A DNA stretch of 64,000 nt from Candidatus Rokuibacteriota bacterium (GCA_016188005.1 JACPIQ010000063.1:1-64000); one strand, 5' to 3'; shown: positions 42,632-51,793, numbered from the stretch's first letter. Notes: generated from the letters alone by a model not told the origin. Made by a program: numbers and translations.

Positions 42632-43131
42632 CTCTGCGCCAGGCTCCTCACGTAGTTCACCACGTGCCACCGCTCCTCGGGCGAGAGCGCCTCGCCGTAG
42701 GGCGGCATGATCGCCCCGCCCACGCTGAGATAGCTCTGCCAGTAACCGTCGGTGCGGCCCTTCTGCAGGTCCGCGTTGGTGAGATCCGGGGGCGGCACGA
42801 ACTTCGGCGTCACGAGCCCATCGCCCTTGCCAGAGGTCCCATGGCAGGGTACGCAGTAGATCGCGAACAGCCCCCCGCCCGTCTTGACGGACGCGGGGGT
42901 GGCCGGCACCGGGTTCTTCCGCAATGCCGCCGCCTCCCGCTCCTCCTTGGGGTAGTAGAGCTCGCCGCCGGCGCGCGGCACGCTGCCCACCGGCATCGCG
43001 AAGGCCCGCTCGCCGGGCATCACCCGGGGCGTCTGCGTCATGTTGTCGTTCCAGCGCATCACGAGGACGCCGCCCTCCAGCGCCGCCACCGCGCCCACCA
43101 CCAGCAGCACGAGGGCGAAGACGTACTTCAT
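42628..43131 (-). CDS. actE: Alternative complex III monoheme cytochrome ActE
   Basis: A 167-residue c-type cytochrome with an N-terminal anchor (FALVLLVVGAVAALEGGVLVM) and one heme motif CVPCH at residues 93-97, with the distal Met probably in GAIMPPYGEAL. MPVGSVPRAGGELYYP before the domain is typical of ActE. It passes electrons from the complex toward a periplasmic acceptor or terminal oxidase. The ATG overlaps the actD TAA. Confidence 0.93.
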   Translation of the reverse strand: MKYVFALVLLVVGAVAALEGGVLVMRWNDNMTQTPRVMPGERAFAMPVGSVPRAGGELYYPKEEREAAALRKNPVPATPASVKTGGGLFAIYCVPCHGTSGKGDGLVTPKFVPPPDLTNADLQKGRTDGYWQSYLSVGGAIMPPYGEALSPEERWHVVNYVRSLAQR

Positions 43132-43643
43132 TATCGCCTGACCTCCTCGGCGCCGGCCCCCGCCAGGAGCGTCTGGACGTCCCCGGCCCGGTCGGGCGGG
43201 CAGGCCACCGCCACGCCGAAGCGGTCCAGCGTGAAGCGCGGGTCGTAGGTGGGCGAGGGACGGAGCTTCGGCAGGCGGCCCAGGACCAGCAGGGCCAGGA
43301 GCGTCGCGAGCCCTCCGAACAGGATCGTCAGCTCGAAGCCGATGATGACGAAGGGCGGGATCGAGACCGGGTGCTTGCCGCCGGTGACGAGCTCCCACTT
43401 GAGCGACGACCAGATGGTGAGGAAGAAGCCGGTGGCCGTGCCGGTGACGCCCCCGATCAGGGTGAACAGCCGGACCCGGCTCAGCGGCCGGACGCGCTCC
43501 ACCTCTTCCTCGATCTCCTCCACCGGCACCGGCGAGTACACCGTCAGGTCGGCGAAGCCGCGCTGCCTGAGGTCGCGGATGGCCTGCAGCGTGGTGTCCA
43601 CGTGGGCGAAGACGCCGAGCACGCTCGTGGTCTCGGCGGCCAT
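43131..43643 (-). CDS. actD: Alternative complex III subunit ActD (DUF3341)
   Basis: A 170-residue protein with a soluble N-terminal domain (VLGVFAHVDTTLQAIRDLRQRGFADLTVYSP) and two membrane helices (about 77-100 and 115-140), the DUF3341 layout of ActD. YDPRFTLDRFGVAVACP near the C-terminus is also typical. It lies 1 bp after actC. Confidence 0.93.
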   Translation of the reverse strand: MAAETTSVLGVFAHVDTTLQAIRDLRQRGFADLTVYSPVPVEEIEEEVERVRPLSRVRLFTLIGGVTGTATGFFLTIWSSLKWELVTGGKHPVSIPPFVIIGFELTILFGGLATLLALLVLGRLPKLRPSPTYDPRFTLDRFGVAVACPPDRAGDVQTLLAGAGAEEVRR

Positions 43644-43644
43644 G

Positions 43645-45006
43645 CTAGTGCCCTCCCCCGTGGGCGTCGTGCTTCCGGGGGTGCTTCAGGGGGTGCGCCA
43701 GCACCTCCTTCACCTCCACGATGGACAGGGACGGCATGACCCTGATGAAGCCGAGGAAGAGGAGGAAGAACCACGCGAAGGAGCCGACGATGATCGCCGA
43801 GTCGGTGAGGGTCGGCACGTAGGTGCCCCAGGTGTACGGGTAGAAGTCGTGGGCCAGCCCGGGGACGATGATGTTGAAGCGCTCGAACCACATCCCGATC
43901 AGCACGAGGATGGAGGCCACGTAGAGGATCCCCACGTGGGTCCGGGCCCGCTTCCAGAAGAAGATCAGCGGGACCACGCTGTTGCAGAAGTACATGAGCC
44001 AGTACGCCCAGGCGTACTGCTTCGTGGCCTTGGCGAACACCGAGGCCCGCTCGAAGTGGTCGCCGCTGTACCAGGCCGTGAAGACCTCGCAGGCGTAGAA
44101 GTAGGTGAGCACGAGACTCGTGACCAGGATCAGCTTGGCCATGGCGTCCAGGTGCTTGTCCGTGATGTAGGTGTACCAGTCGAAGAGGTAGCGCATGGGC
44201 AGGATGAGGATGAGCACCATGGCGAAGCCCGAGAAGATGGCCCCGTCCACGAAGAACGGCGCGAAGAGCGTCGAGTGCCAGCCGGGAACCAGCGCCATGG
44301 CGAAATCGAACGACACGACGCTGTGCACCGACAGCACCAGCGGCGTCGCCAGGGCCGCGAAGAGGCCGTAGGCGCGGCGGTAGTGGCGCCACTGCGAGTC
44401 CGAGCCCTCCCAGCCCAGGGCGAGCACGGCGTAGATCCGCCGCTTGACGCCGGTGGCGCTGTCACGCAGGGCCGCGATGTCCGGCACCAGCCCGATGACG
44501 AAGAAGACGAGGCTGATGGTGAGGTACGTCGAGATGGCGAACACGTCCCAGACCAGCGGGGACTTGAAGTTGGGCCAGAGGTAGCGCTGGTTCGGGTAGG
44601 GCATGAGCCAGTAGGCGAACCACATGCGCCCGGCGTGGATGAGCGGGAAGAGCCCGGCGGTCATGACCGCGAAGATCGTCATGGCCTCCGCGCCCCGGTA
44701 GATGGAGGTCCGCCACTTCGCGCGGAAGAGGTAGAGCACGGCGGAGATCAGCGTACCGGCGTGTCCGATGCCGATCCAGAACACGAACGTGGTGATGTAC
44801 ATGGCCCACATCTGGGGCGTCCGCTTGCCGGCCGCGCCCATGCCCACGTAGATCTGCCATGGCCACGCGGCGAGACCGGCCGCCAGCGTCAGCCCCACCA
44901 GGCACATCCAGGCGAAGTAGGTGTTGCCGGGCATGCCGACGGTGCGGATGACGTCGCGGTTCACGTCGGCCCAGCTGGCGTCCGCGCTCTTGCCCTGGAA
45001 GTTCAT
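43645..45006 (-). CDS. actC: Alternative complex III quinol-site subunit ActC (NrfD/PsrC family)
   Basis: A 453-residue polytopic membrane protein, the menaquinol/ubiquinol-oxidising subunit. It has about ten helices, with TYFAWMCLVGLTLAAGLAAWPWQ, FVFWIGIGHAGTLISAVLYLFRAKWR, HSVVSFDFAMALVPGWHST and FWKRARTHVGILYVASILVLIGMWFERFNII. The C-terminal tail is His-rich (HPLKHPRKHDAHGGGH). ATG overlaps the actB stop. Confidence 0.95.
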   Translation of the reverse strand: MNFQGKSADASWADVNRDVIRTVGMPGNTYFAWMCLVGLTLAAGLAAWPWQIYVGMGAAGKRTPQMWAMYITTFVFWIGIGHAGTLISAVLYLFRAKWRTSIYRGAEAMTIFAVMTAGLFPLIHAGRMWFAYWLMPYPNQRYLWPNFKSPLVWDVFAISTYLTISLVFFVIGLVPDIAALRDSATGVKRRIYAVLALGWEGSDSQWRHYRRAYGLFAALATPLVLSVHSVVSFDFAMALVPGWHSTLFAPFFVDGAIFSGFAMVLILILPMRYLFDWYTYITDKHLDAMAKLILVTSLVLTYFYACEVFTAWYSGDHFERASVFAKATKQYAWAYWLMYFCNSVVPLIFFWKRARTHVGILYVASILVLIGMWFERFNIIVPGLAHDFYPYTWGTYVPTLTDSAIIVGSFAWFFLLFLGFIRVMPSLSIVEVKEVLAHPLKHPRKHDAHGGGH

Positions 45007-47987
45007 GCCTTGTGGCCCTTCGCCGGGGCGAGATCGCGCCCCCGGATGACCTTCTTGAGGTACGTCACCGCGGGCTGCGTGCCCAGCTCCTCCAGCACGT
45101 GGTAGCCGCGGGGCGAGCGGGAGAGCCGGGACACCGCGGCCCGGTCGTCCTTGAGATCGCCAAAGGTGATGGCCTGGGTGGGACAGGTCTCCTGGCAGGC
45201 CGTCCGGATCTCGCCGTCGCGGACCGGCCGGTTCTCGTCCCGGGCGGCGTCCTTGCCCTGGAGGATGCGCTGGACGCACATGGTGCACTTCTCCATGACG
45301 CCCAGCTGCCGCACGGTGACCTCCGGGTTGAGCTGGAGATCCAGCGGCGCCGGGAACGTGTAGTAGAACCAGTTGAAGCGCCGCACGTGGTACGGGCAGT
45401 TGTTGCCGCAGTACCGGGTGCCGACGCAACGGTTGTAGACCTGCCCGTTGAGGCCCTCCTGCGTATGGTAGGCCGCGTACACCGGGCACACCGGCTCGCA
45501 CGGAGCCACGCCGCAGTGCTGGCAGAACATGGGCAGGAAGATGTTCTCGGGGTGGCCGGCCTGCCCTTCCTCCCAGCGCTCGAGCCGGAGCCAGTGCTGG
45601 TCTCTCCCGTAGGCGACCTGCTCCCGGCCGACCACGGGGACGTTGTTCTCGGCGACGCAGGCGACGACGCAGGCCTGGCAGCCCGTGCACCGGTCGAGGT
45701 CCACCGCCATCCCCCAGCGGTGCTCAGGGTACCGGACCTGCGGGTACATGCTCGGGTGGCTCGCATGCTCCGGCGGGCGCCCGCGCAGCTCCATCTCCCT
45801 GGCGGCGCCCAGCGGCACGTGCTGGGCCAGCTCGCGGTCGTCCTGGTCATGCGTGGACTGCGGGATGGCCAGCGGGCGCCGGGCCCCGGTCCTCGCCAGC
45901 TCGACGGTGACGGCCAGGTGTGGCAAGCCACCGGACTGGGCCTCGGGCGCGGCCGCCAGGAGTCGCATGGGATTGGCGCCGGCGTTGAGCCCCCGCTCCC
46001 GCGCGTAGAGCCCCCCCCACTCGTGCCCCTGCCCCATGGCCACGGCCACGGCACCCGGGTGCAGGGAGTCCGACGGATAGGCCGGCAACTCGATCTTGCC
46101 GTGAGGCGAGGTGAGCGTCACGACATCCCCCCGGCTCAGGCCGAGTCTCCGCGCCGTCTCGGCCGGGACCTCCACCCAGCCGTCCCAGGTGATCTGGGTC
46201 ATGCTGTCCGGCGCCTCCTGCAGCCACGCCCGGTCAGCCCCGCGGCCGTCGTAGAAGCGCGCGGAGGGATAGACGAGCAACGCGTGCGAGCCTGCACCCT
46301 CGAGCCTGGCAGGCTCGGCCTTGATGCGGCCGGCCTCCGGCCTGAGCACCACGGGCGGCGCCGCGGTCTGTCGGAAGGCGCCGCCCTTGCGGAGCGACTC
46401 CTCCCAGAAGGCGTCGAACTCCTTGTCGCGGCGGGCCGGCGGGGCCAGCCCCTTCCACTGCGCCTTGACGAGCTCCTGGAAGGTCGGCCAGGGCAGCGGC
46501 CCCTTGCCCGGCTCGCTGCCCAGCACCTGCCGCCCGAGCGAGAGGAGAAGGTCGCCCACGCTCTTGGCCTCCACCGGCTTGCCCTCGATCTCCACGGGGC
46601 CCATGGTCGGCTGCATGAGGCCCACGACCCCTTCCTCGGCGACGTAGTCGCCCCAGGACTCGAGCCAGTGAAGCGCCGGCAGCGCCACGTGCGCCCTCGC
46701 CGCGGTCTCGCTCGGGCGGTTGGCGAGGCTCACCACCAGCGGCACCTTGGCGAGTGCCTCCGCGAAGCCGGCCTTGAGCGGCATCGTGTACACCGGATTC
46801 ACGTCGCCGAGCAGCAGCACCTCGATCTCGCCCCTGCCCATGGCCTGGGTGAGGGAGACCATGTCCGCGTAGGAGCTCGCCAGGCCGAGGACCGAGTCGT
46901 TGCCGAAGCGGATGCGCGTGCCGAGCGCCCCCACCGCCGCGTTGAGGAGGTTGATGGCGACCTGCGTCTCGGTGGCGTTGCCCGCCGAGACGCCGACGCC
47001 GCCGCCGATGGCCAGTCCCCCCTTCGAAGCCGCGAGGTCGTGGGCGATCTCCCCGAGGGTGGCGGCCTCCACTCCGGAGGCGGCCGCCGCGCGAGCCACG
47101 TCCACCCCCTGCACCGCAGCGCCGAGTGTCTTCGTGTCGGCCCCTGGCGCCTGCAGCCCGGCGTCCAGGATCACCTTCAGCATCGCCAGGGCCAGCAGGC
47201 CTTCGGTCCCCGGGGCGTTGCGCACCCACCGATCGGCATTGGCCGCGGTCACCGACAGCCGGGGCTCGACGTGGACGAAGGTGCCCGCGCGGCCATGGGC
47301 GAAGGCGTGCATCCGCGCGAAGTCTCCCGCGTAGCCCACGGGCGACAGCCACGTCTCGAGGAAGTCCGCCCCGAAGGAGAGGAGGTAGGCGGCCTCGCCG
47401 ATCAGGTAGTCCGGGATCGCCTCGCGCCCGAAGGCGATGCGGTTCGCGGCACGGATCGGCTCGTAGCCGAGGGGCTCGTAGGCCACGCGGGGCCGGGCGC
47501 CGAGCGCCTTGCCCCACTCGTCCATGAGCCGGGCCAGGCTGCCCGTCTCGAGCCCGGTGACCAGCGCGATCTTGCCTCCCTGGCGCGCCCCGGTCAGGGC
47601 CGCCAGCTTGTCGACGACTGCCTTCTCGGCCTCCTCCCACTTGGCGGGCTTGCCGCCCACGAGGGCGCCGCGCAAGCGGTCGGGATGGTAGAGCCCCTGC
47701 AGCGCCGAGTGGCCGCGGATGCACAGGGCGCCGGCATTGACGGGATGGTCCGGGTTGCCCTCGAGCTTGATCACGCGACCGTCGCGGTTCTTCGCGATAG
47801 CGCCGCAGCCGGCGGGGCACTCCCGGCAGACGGTGGAAAAGTACGCGGGGATCCCTGGGACGATGTTCTCCGGCGGGGAGACGTGCGGCCGCAGCCACTC
47901 CGCCCCCTGGCCGCAGCCGCCCGCCGCCGTCGCAGCGCCCGATGCGGCCACGATCTTGAGAAACGCCCGCCGGTCAATGCCGCTCAT
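45003..47987 (-). CDS. actB: Alternative complex III Fe-S/molybdopterin-fold subunit ActB
   Basis: A 994-residue fusion of a molybdopterin-oxidoreductase-like domain and a four-cluster ferredoxin domain, on the periplasmic side. A Tat signal DRRAFLKIVAASGA leads; the N-terminal iron-sulfur ligands are C54, C57, C61 and C89 (CRECPAGC ... GALCIRG). The C-terminal part (from about residue 755) has DRCTGCQACVVACVAENN, CQHCGVAPCEPVCPVYA, CVGTRYCGNNCPYHVRRFNW and CTMCVQRI. In known ActB no molybdenum cofactor is bound. ATG overlaps the actA stop. Confidence 0.95.
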   Translation of the reverse strand: MSGIDRRAFLKIVAASGAATAAGGCGQGAEWLRPHVSPPENIVPGIPAYFSTVCRECPAGCGAIAKNRDGRVIKLEGNPDHPVNAGALCIRGHSALQGLYHPDRLRGALVGGKPAKWEEAEKAVVDKLAALTGARQGGKIALVTGLETGSLARLMDEWGKALGARPRVAYEPLGYEPIRAANRIAFGREAIPDYLIGEAAYLLSFGADFLETWLSPVGYAGDFARMHAFAHGRAGTFVHVEPRLSVTAANADRWVRNAPGTEGLLALAMLKVILDAGLQAPGADTKTLGAAVQGVDVARAAAASGVEAATLGEIAHDLAASKGGLAIGGGVGVSAGNATETQVAINLLNAAVGALGTRIRFGNDSVLGLASSYADMVSLTQAMGRGEIEVLLLGDVNPVYTMPLKAGFAEALAKVPLVVSLANRPSETAARAHVALPALHWLESWGDYVAEEGVVGLMQPTMGPVEIEGKPVEAKSVGDLLLSLGRQVLGSEPGKGPLPWPTFQELVKAQWKGLAPPARRDKEFDAFWEESLRKGGAFRQTAAPPVVLRPEAGRIKAEPARLEGAGSHALLVYPSARFYDGRGADRAWLQEAPDSMTQITWDGWVEVPAETARRLGLSRGDVVTLTSPHGKIELPAYPSDSLHPGAVAVAMGQGHEWGGLYARERGLNAGANPMRLLAAAPEAQSGGLPHLAVTVELARTGARRPLAIPQSTHDQDDRELAQHVPLGAAREMELRGRPPEHASHPSMYPQVRYPEHRWGMAVDLDRCTGCQACVVACVAENNVPVVGREQVAYGRDQHWLRLERWEEGQAGHPENIFLPMFCQHCGVAPCEPVCPVYAAYHTQEGLNGQVYNRCVGTRYCGNNCPYHVRRFNWFYYTFPAPLDLQLNPEVTVRQLGVMEKCTMCVQRILQGKDAARDENRPVRDGEIRTACQETCPTQAITFGDLKDDRAAVSRLSRSPRGYHVLEELGTQPAVTYLKKVIRGRDLAPAKGHKA

Positions 47988-48382
47988 CGCCTCTCCGTCT
48001 CTCGGGGGTTTTCGGCCCTGATGTCGCTCTTGTGCGGGAAGGAGACGTACTCCGGAACCTCGAAGATCCGCACCCAGGGCATCTGCGTCTGCGCCGCCAC
48101 GTAGCCGGCCAGCTTGTGGATCTCCGGCCGGTCGGCCGCCGTCACCGCATGGCAACTGAAGCAGCGCGCCACGGAGGGGATGTCCGCCGCGGCGCCGCGC
48201 CGCGCGCCCGCGTGACAGTACTGGCAATCCGTCTTGTACTGGCCGGCATGGGTCGCGTGGCTGAAGCTGATGGGCTGGACCGGCCCCGGCGCCGCGCTCA
48301 GCGCGCCCCCGGGTCGGGAGAGGAAGAGGAGGGTGGCCAGGAGCACCAGGCCCAGCACTCCCACGGCCATCTTGCCCGACAT
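47984..48382 (-). CDS. actA: Alternative complex III multiheme cytochrome ActA, shortened
   Basis: A 132-residue cytochrome with an N-terminal anchor (VLGLVLLATLLFL) and only two heme motifs, CQYCH (53-57) and CFSCH (74-78). The sequence continues PWVRIFEVPEYVSFPHKSDIRAENPRETERR and stops. ActA of alternative complex III usually has five c-hemes, and the segment YVSFPHKSHI normally leads into three more CxxCH motifs. Here it ends, with the stop overlapping the actB ATG. Either a real short form or a deletion of the C-terminal half. The alternative start with a longer N-terminus is unlikely. Confidence 0.85.
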   Translation of the reverse strand: MSGKMAVGVLGLVLLATLLFLSRPGGALSAAPGPVQPISFSHATHAGQYKTDCQYCHAGARRGAAADIPSVARCFSCHAVTAADRPEIHKLAGYVAAQTQMPWVRIFEVPEYVSFPHKSDIRAENPRETERR

Positions 48383-48486
48383 CGACGCTCGCACACTCCT
48401 CGCGCAGCATGGCGCGCCACCTGATTTGCCTCGGGAGCTCCAGACGGACGGCACACGACATCGGTCGTCCAGAAAACCTCGTGCAC

Positions 48487-48514
48487 CGTATCACGCGGGA
48501 AAAGTTGGTGTCAA
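48487..48514 (-). promoter_or_regulatory. Sigma-70 promoter of the alternative complex III operon
   Basis: TTGACA (48509-48514), a 16-bp spacer and GATACG (48487-48492) on the minus strand, about 100 bp upstream of actA. The -35 box contains the hemL TGA stop codon (T-TGA-CA), as at the tRNA promoter after galT. Confidence 0.65.
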
Positions 48515-50055
48515 GAGGCCATGGCCTCGCGACAGGCGCGGCCGACCTGGGCGAGGTCGGCGTCGGTGTGCACCAGCGAGACGAAGGCTGCCTCGAACTG
48601 GGAAGGGGCGAGAAAGACGCCGCGCGAGAGCATCCCGTGGAAGTAGCGCGCGTAGCGCGCGGTGTCCGCGCGCCGGGCTGAGGCGTAGTCCGTCACGGGG
48701 CCCTCGGTGAAGAAACACGTGAGCATGGAGCCGACCCGGTTGATCGTGACCGGCACCCGCGCGGCGGCTGCCCCCTCACGGAGTCCCCGCTCGAGCCGCG
48801 CCCCGAGGCGCTCGAGGCGCTCGTACACCCCGGGCTCCTCGAGGGCGCGGAGCGTGGCCAGCCCGGCCGCCACGGCCAGGGGGTTGCCCGAAAGCGTGCC
48901 TGCCTGGTAGACGCCACCCAGGGGCGCGATCCGGGCCATCAGCTCGCGGGAGCCACCGTAGGCGCCCACGGGCAAGCCCCCGCCGATGATCTTGCCGAGG
49001 CAGGTGAGGTCGGGCCGCACGCCGTAGAGCGCCTGGGCGCCTCCGTGGGCCACGCGGAAGCCCGTGATCACCTCGTCGAAGAGAAGCAGCGCCCCGTGCT
49101 GCGTGCACAGCCGCCGCAGCCCCTGCAGGTAGCCGGGCGCGGGCGGGACCACGCCCATGTTGCCGGCCACCGGCTCCACCACCACCGCCGCCACCTCCCG
49201 CCCCCGCTCGGCCATCACGCGCTCGACCGCCGGGAGATCGTTGAAGGGCAGCGCCATCGTGAGGGCCGCAAGCGCCTGGGGAACGCCGAGGGAATCCGGC
49301 ACGCCAAACGTGGCGCCGCCGGAGCCGGCCTTGACCAGGAGGCTGTCGGCGTGGCCGTGATAGCAGCCGTCGAACTTGATGATCACGTCGCGTCCGGTGG
49401 CGCCGCGCGCGAGGCGAATGGCGCTCATGGCCGCCTCGGTCCCCGAGGAGACCAGGCGGACCATCTCCATCGAGGGCACGGCCCGGCCGATGCGCTCGGC
49501 CATCTCCACCTCGGCCCCCGTGGGGGCGCCGTAGCTCGTGCCGTGCCGCGCGGCAGCCATCACCGCCTTGACCACTGCCGGCGCGGCGTGACCCAGGATC
49601 AGCGGGCCCCAGGAGCCCAGGAAGTCGATGTAGCTGCGGCCGTCCACGTCCACGAGCCGCGCCCCCGCGGCGCGCGCCACGAAGAAGGGGGAGCCACCGA
49701 CGCCCCGGAAGGCACGCACGGGGCTGTTCACCCCGCCGGGAATAACCCGCTGGGCGCTCTCGAAGAGCGTCGAAGACGCTGCGGCGGTTTGTTCGGGATG
49801 CTTGAACGTGGATGACTTCGCGTTGCGGTTGGGCCTCTTCGCGCCTTTGGCGGTCTCTTCAGGACGCTTGAATGTGGATGACTTCGCGCTGCGGTTCGGC
49901 CTCTTCGCGCCTGCGGCGCTCTGTTGCGGATGCCTGAATGTGGATGACTTCGCGCTGCGGTTCGGCCTCTTCGCGCCTGCGGCGGTCTCTTCAGGACGCT
50001 TGAATGTGGATGACTTCGGGTTGCGGTTCGGCCTCTTCGCGCCTTTGGCGCTCAT
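48511..50055 (-). CDS. hemL: Glutamate-1-semialdehyde 2,1-aminomutase HemL with repeat-derived N-terminal extension
   Basis: A PLP enzyme that makes 5-aminolevulinate. The conserved enzyme starts [23 protein letters not shown] at about residue 93 and has [55 protein letters not shown] and the PLP Lys in [16 protein letters not shown]. Before it lies an 88-residue, basic extension of four 22-residue units ([20 protein letters not shown] and variants). The ATG at 50055 overlaps the upstream JAMM stop (ATGA), which favours the long start; internal starts near the conserved region are not obvious. Total 514 aa against about 425 usual. Confidence 0.93.
   Translation of the reverse strand: MSAKGAKRPNRNPKSSTFKRPEETAAGAKRPNRSAKSSTFRHPQQSAAGAKRPNRSAKSSTFKRPEETAKGAKRPNRNAKSSTFKHPEQTAAASSTLFESAQRVIPGGVNSPVRAFRGVGGSPFFVARAAGARLVDVDGRSYIDFLGSWGPLILGHAAPAVVKAVMAAARHGTSYGAPTGAEVEMAERIGRAVPSMEMVRLVSSGTEAAMSAIRLARGATGRDVIIKFDGCYHGHADSLLVKAGSGGATFGVPDSLGVPQALAALTMALPFNDLPAVERVMAERGREVAAVVVEPVAGNMGVVPPAPGYLQGLRRLCTQHGALLLFDEVITGFRVAHGGAQALYGVRPDLTCLGKIIGGGLPVGAYGGSRELMARIAPLGGVYQAGTLSGNPLAVAAGLATLRALEEPGVYERLERLGARLERGLREGAAAARVPVTINRVGSMLTCFFTEGPVTDYASARRADTARYARYFHGMLSRGVFLAPSQFEAAFVSLVHTDADLAQVGRACREAMAS
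49780..50043 (-). repeat. Four tandem 66-bp units in the 5' end of hemL
   Basis: Four 66-bp units, each encoding 22 residues of the form GAKRPNRxxKSSTFxxPxxTAA, lie in frame directly after MSAK. Units differ at a few codons only. The single unit between hslV and hslU (33343-33408) is related, with gcgttgcggttgggcctctt shared between the two loci. Confidence 0.9.
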
Positions 50056-50534
50056 CGGGCGGTGACCGGGAGGGTCAGGGCGGTCGGGACGAAGTCGCGC
50101 CGCGCGGGCTCCCAGGTGAAGGCGCTGGCGCCCGCCAGCCTCCGCTCGATGATGGACAGCACCACGTAAACGGCCTCGGGGTAGGTCGGCTCGCCGTTGA
50201 TCAGCGCATTTCGCTTGTCCGTGTCGGAGAAGTACGCGCCCGTGTCGATGTGCGAGTGGTAGATGGTCGCCACGCGGTAGCCCTCGGCCTCTCGGCGTCC
50301 GATGGTGAGAAGATCTCGCGGATCGATGTAGTAGGCGGTCCTCGCGTCGCGAGGATACCGGGCCGGGTCCTTCGTGTTCAGCTCGTTCTGGATGTTGCGG
50401 CACGGCAGGAGCAGGCGCTCCTCCGGCAGCGACAGCCGGACGAGGACGACGCCACAGCACTCGGCCGGGTACTCGGCGATGGCCTGCTCCTGGACCCGGG
50501 CGATCTCCTCGCCCGTGAGGATGACGCGGCTCAG
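50052..50534 (-). CDS. JAMM/MPN+ metallopeptidase (Mec-like)
   Basis: A zinc peptidase of about 160 residues. The JAMM motif is complete: Glu25 in [10 protein letters not shown] and H93-S-H95 with S103 and D106 ([14 protein letters not shown]). Mec of Mycobacterium tuberculosis releases cysteine from the carrier CysO; QbsD-like relatives trim carrier tails. The frame has no ATG, GTG or TTG before the motif except an internal GTG, so the start is probably CTG at 50534, overlapping the carrier stop as CTGA. It lies between the carrier gene and hemL. Confidence 0.88.
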   Translation of the reverse strand: MSRVILTGEEIARVQEQAIAEYPAECCGVVLVRLSLPEERLLLPCRNIQNELNTKDPARYPRDARTAYYIDPRDLLTIGRREAEGYRVATIYHSHIDTGAYFSDTDKRNALINGEPTYPEAVYVVLSIIERRLAGASAFTWEPARRDFVPTALTLPVTAR

Positions 50535-50833
50535 CTCAGTCCCTCGACGCTATCGGGCCCGCCCCCGGCCAGGGCCGGAATGATCGAGACCTCGTCCCCG
50601 TCCTTGAGCGAGGTCTCGAGGCCCGCGAGGGCTTCAATGGCCTCGCTGTTCACGTAGATGTTCACGTGGTGGTGCACCTCACCTTGCTCGTTGCGCACGA
50701 GCCCTCGCAGGCCCTCGAACTCCGCCTCCAGCCCGTCCAGCAACCCTCGGACGTCGGGGGCGTCCAGCGACACCCGGTCCCTGTTCTGGGTCGCCCTGCG
50801 AAAGGGCGTCGGGATGTAGACGTTGACCGTCAT
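50531..50833 (-). CDS. ThiS/MoaD-like sulfur carrier protein (CysO-like)
   Basis: A 100-residue ubiquitin-like protein. [21 protein letters not shown] and [39 protein letters not shown] are typical of CysO/ThiS. The reactive C-terminal GlyGly (90-91) is followed by nine more residues, GPDSVEGLS, so it cannot be activated as a thiocarboxylate until trimmed. The JAMM peptidase gene overlapping its stop is the obvious candidate. CysM is encoded directly upstream, 15 bp away. Confidence 0.9.
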   Translation of the reverse strand: MTVNVYIPTPFRRATQNRDRVSLDAPDVRGLLDGLEAEFEGLRGLVRNEQGEVHHHVNIYVNSEAIEALAGLETSLKDGDEVSIIPALAGGGPDSVEGLS

Positions 50834-50848
50834 GGGGGCTCTCCCTTC

Positions 50849-51793
50849 TCAGAACGGCACGCTGAGATAGCGCTCCCCAGTATCGCATAGCACCGTGACC
50901 ACCACGCGGCCCGCGGGCAGGCGGGCGGCGATCCGGCAGGCAGTCCAGACATTGGCCCCGGACGAGATGCCCACGAGGAGCCCCTCCTCCCGGGCCAGGC
51001 GGCCGCAGGTGGCGGTGGCGTCCTCGTCACTCACCTGCACGATCTCGTCGAGGACCGCCCGGTTCAGCACGGCGGGCACGAAGGAGGCGCCGATGCCCTG
51101 GATGCCGTGGGGGCGCGCCTTGCCACCGGAGAGCACCGGCGAGCGCGCGGGCTCCACGCCGACGACGCGCACCCCCGGGACCTTCTCCTTGAGCACCTCG
51201 CCCACGCCCGTCACCGTGCCACCGGTCCCGATGCCGGCCACGAAGACGTGGACCCGCTCCTCGGTGGCCTCGAGGATCTCCAGCGCCGTCGTGCGTCGGT
51301 GGATGTCGGGGTTGACCGGATTGTCGAACTGCAGCGGCATGAAGTACTCCGGGTGCTCGCGCAGCAGCTCCTGGGCGGCGAAGACGGCGCCCGTCATCCC
51401 CTCGAGCGCGGGCGTGAGCCGGATCTCCGCCCCGTACCGGGCCAGGAGCCGCCGCCGCTCCACGCTCATGTCCTCCGGCATGGTGAGGATGAGCCGGTAG
51501 CCGCGCACGGCGCACACCATGGCCAGGCCGATGCCCGTGTTCCCGCTGGTGGGCTCCACCACGGTGGCGCCCGGCCGGAGGAGGCCGCGCCGCTCGGCGT
51601 CCTCCACCATGGCCAGAGCGATCCGGTCCTTGACGCTGCCGCCCGGGTTCAACGACTCCATCTTCGCCAGCACCGTGGCTCCGTCGGGCGCCGCGAGACG
51701 GTTGAGCCGCACCAGCGGCGTGCCCCCCACCACCTCGAGCACCGACCCCGCGATTCGCGCCCGACCTCCGCCCCCCGGCCGCCTCTGCCCCAT
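50849..51793 (-). CDS. cysM: Cysteine synthase family protein (CysM-like)
   Basis: A 314-residue PLP enzyme of the O-acetylserine or O-phosphoserine sulfhydrylase type. Motifs: VVGGTPLVRL, the PLP Lys (K55) in LNPGGSVKDRIAL, PTSGNTGIGLAM, FDNPVNPDIHRRTTALEI, GIGTGGTVTGVG and GISSGANVWTA. Neighbouring carrier and JAMM genes suggest the CysM/CysO/Mec route, in which the carrier thiocarboxylate is the sulfur donor; the substrate cannot be told from sequence. A GTG 9 bp upstream is an alternative start. Confidence 0.93.
   Translation of the reverse strand: MGQRRPGGGGRARIAGSVLEVVGGTPLVRLNRLAAPDGATVLAKMESLNPGGSVKDRIALAMVEDAERRGLLRPGATVVEPTSGNTGIGLAMVCAVRGYRLILTMPEDMSVERRRLLARYGAEIRLTPALEGMTGAVFAAQELLREHPEYFMPLQFDNPVNPDIHRRTTALEILEATEERVHVFVAGIGTGGTVTGVGEVLKEKVPGVRVVGVEPARSPVLSGGKARPHGIQGIGASFVPAVLNRAVLDEIVQVSDEDATATCGRLAREEGLLVGISSGANVWTACRIAARLPAGRVVVTVLCDTGERYLSVPF

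Noticed and set aside
45012-48104. Plus-strand open frame of about 1030 codons opposite actB
   Set aside because: It is a shadow of the high-GC codon pattern of actB. Its translation is Arg/Ala/Pro-rich without any family signature.
49780-50043. Tandem 66-bp repeats as a CRISPR array
   Set aside because: The units are contiguous without spacers, in frame with hemL and code for protein.
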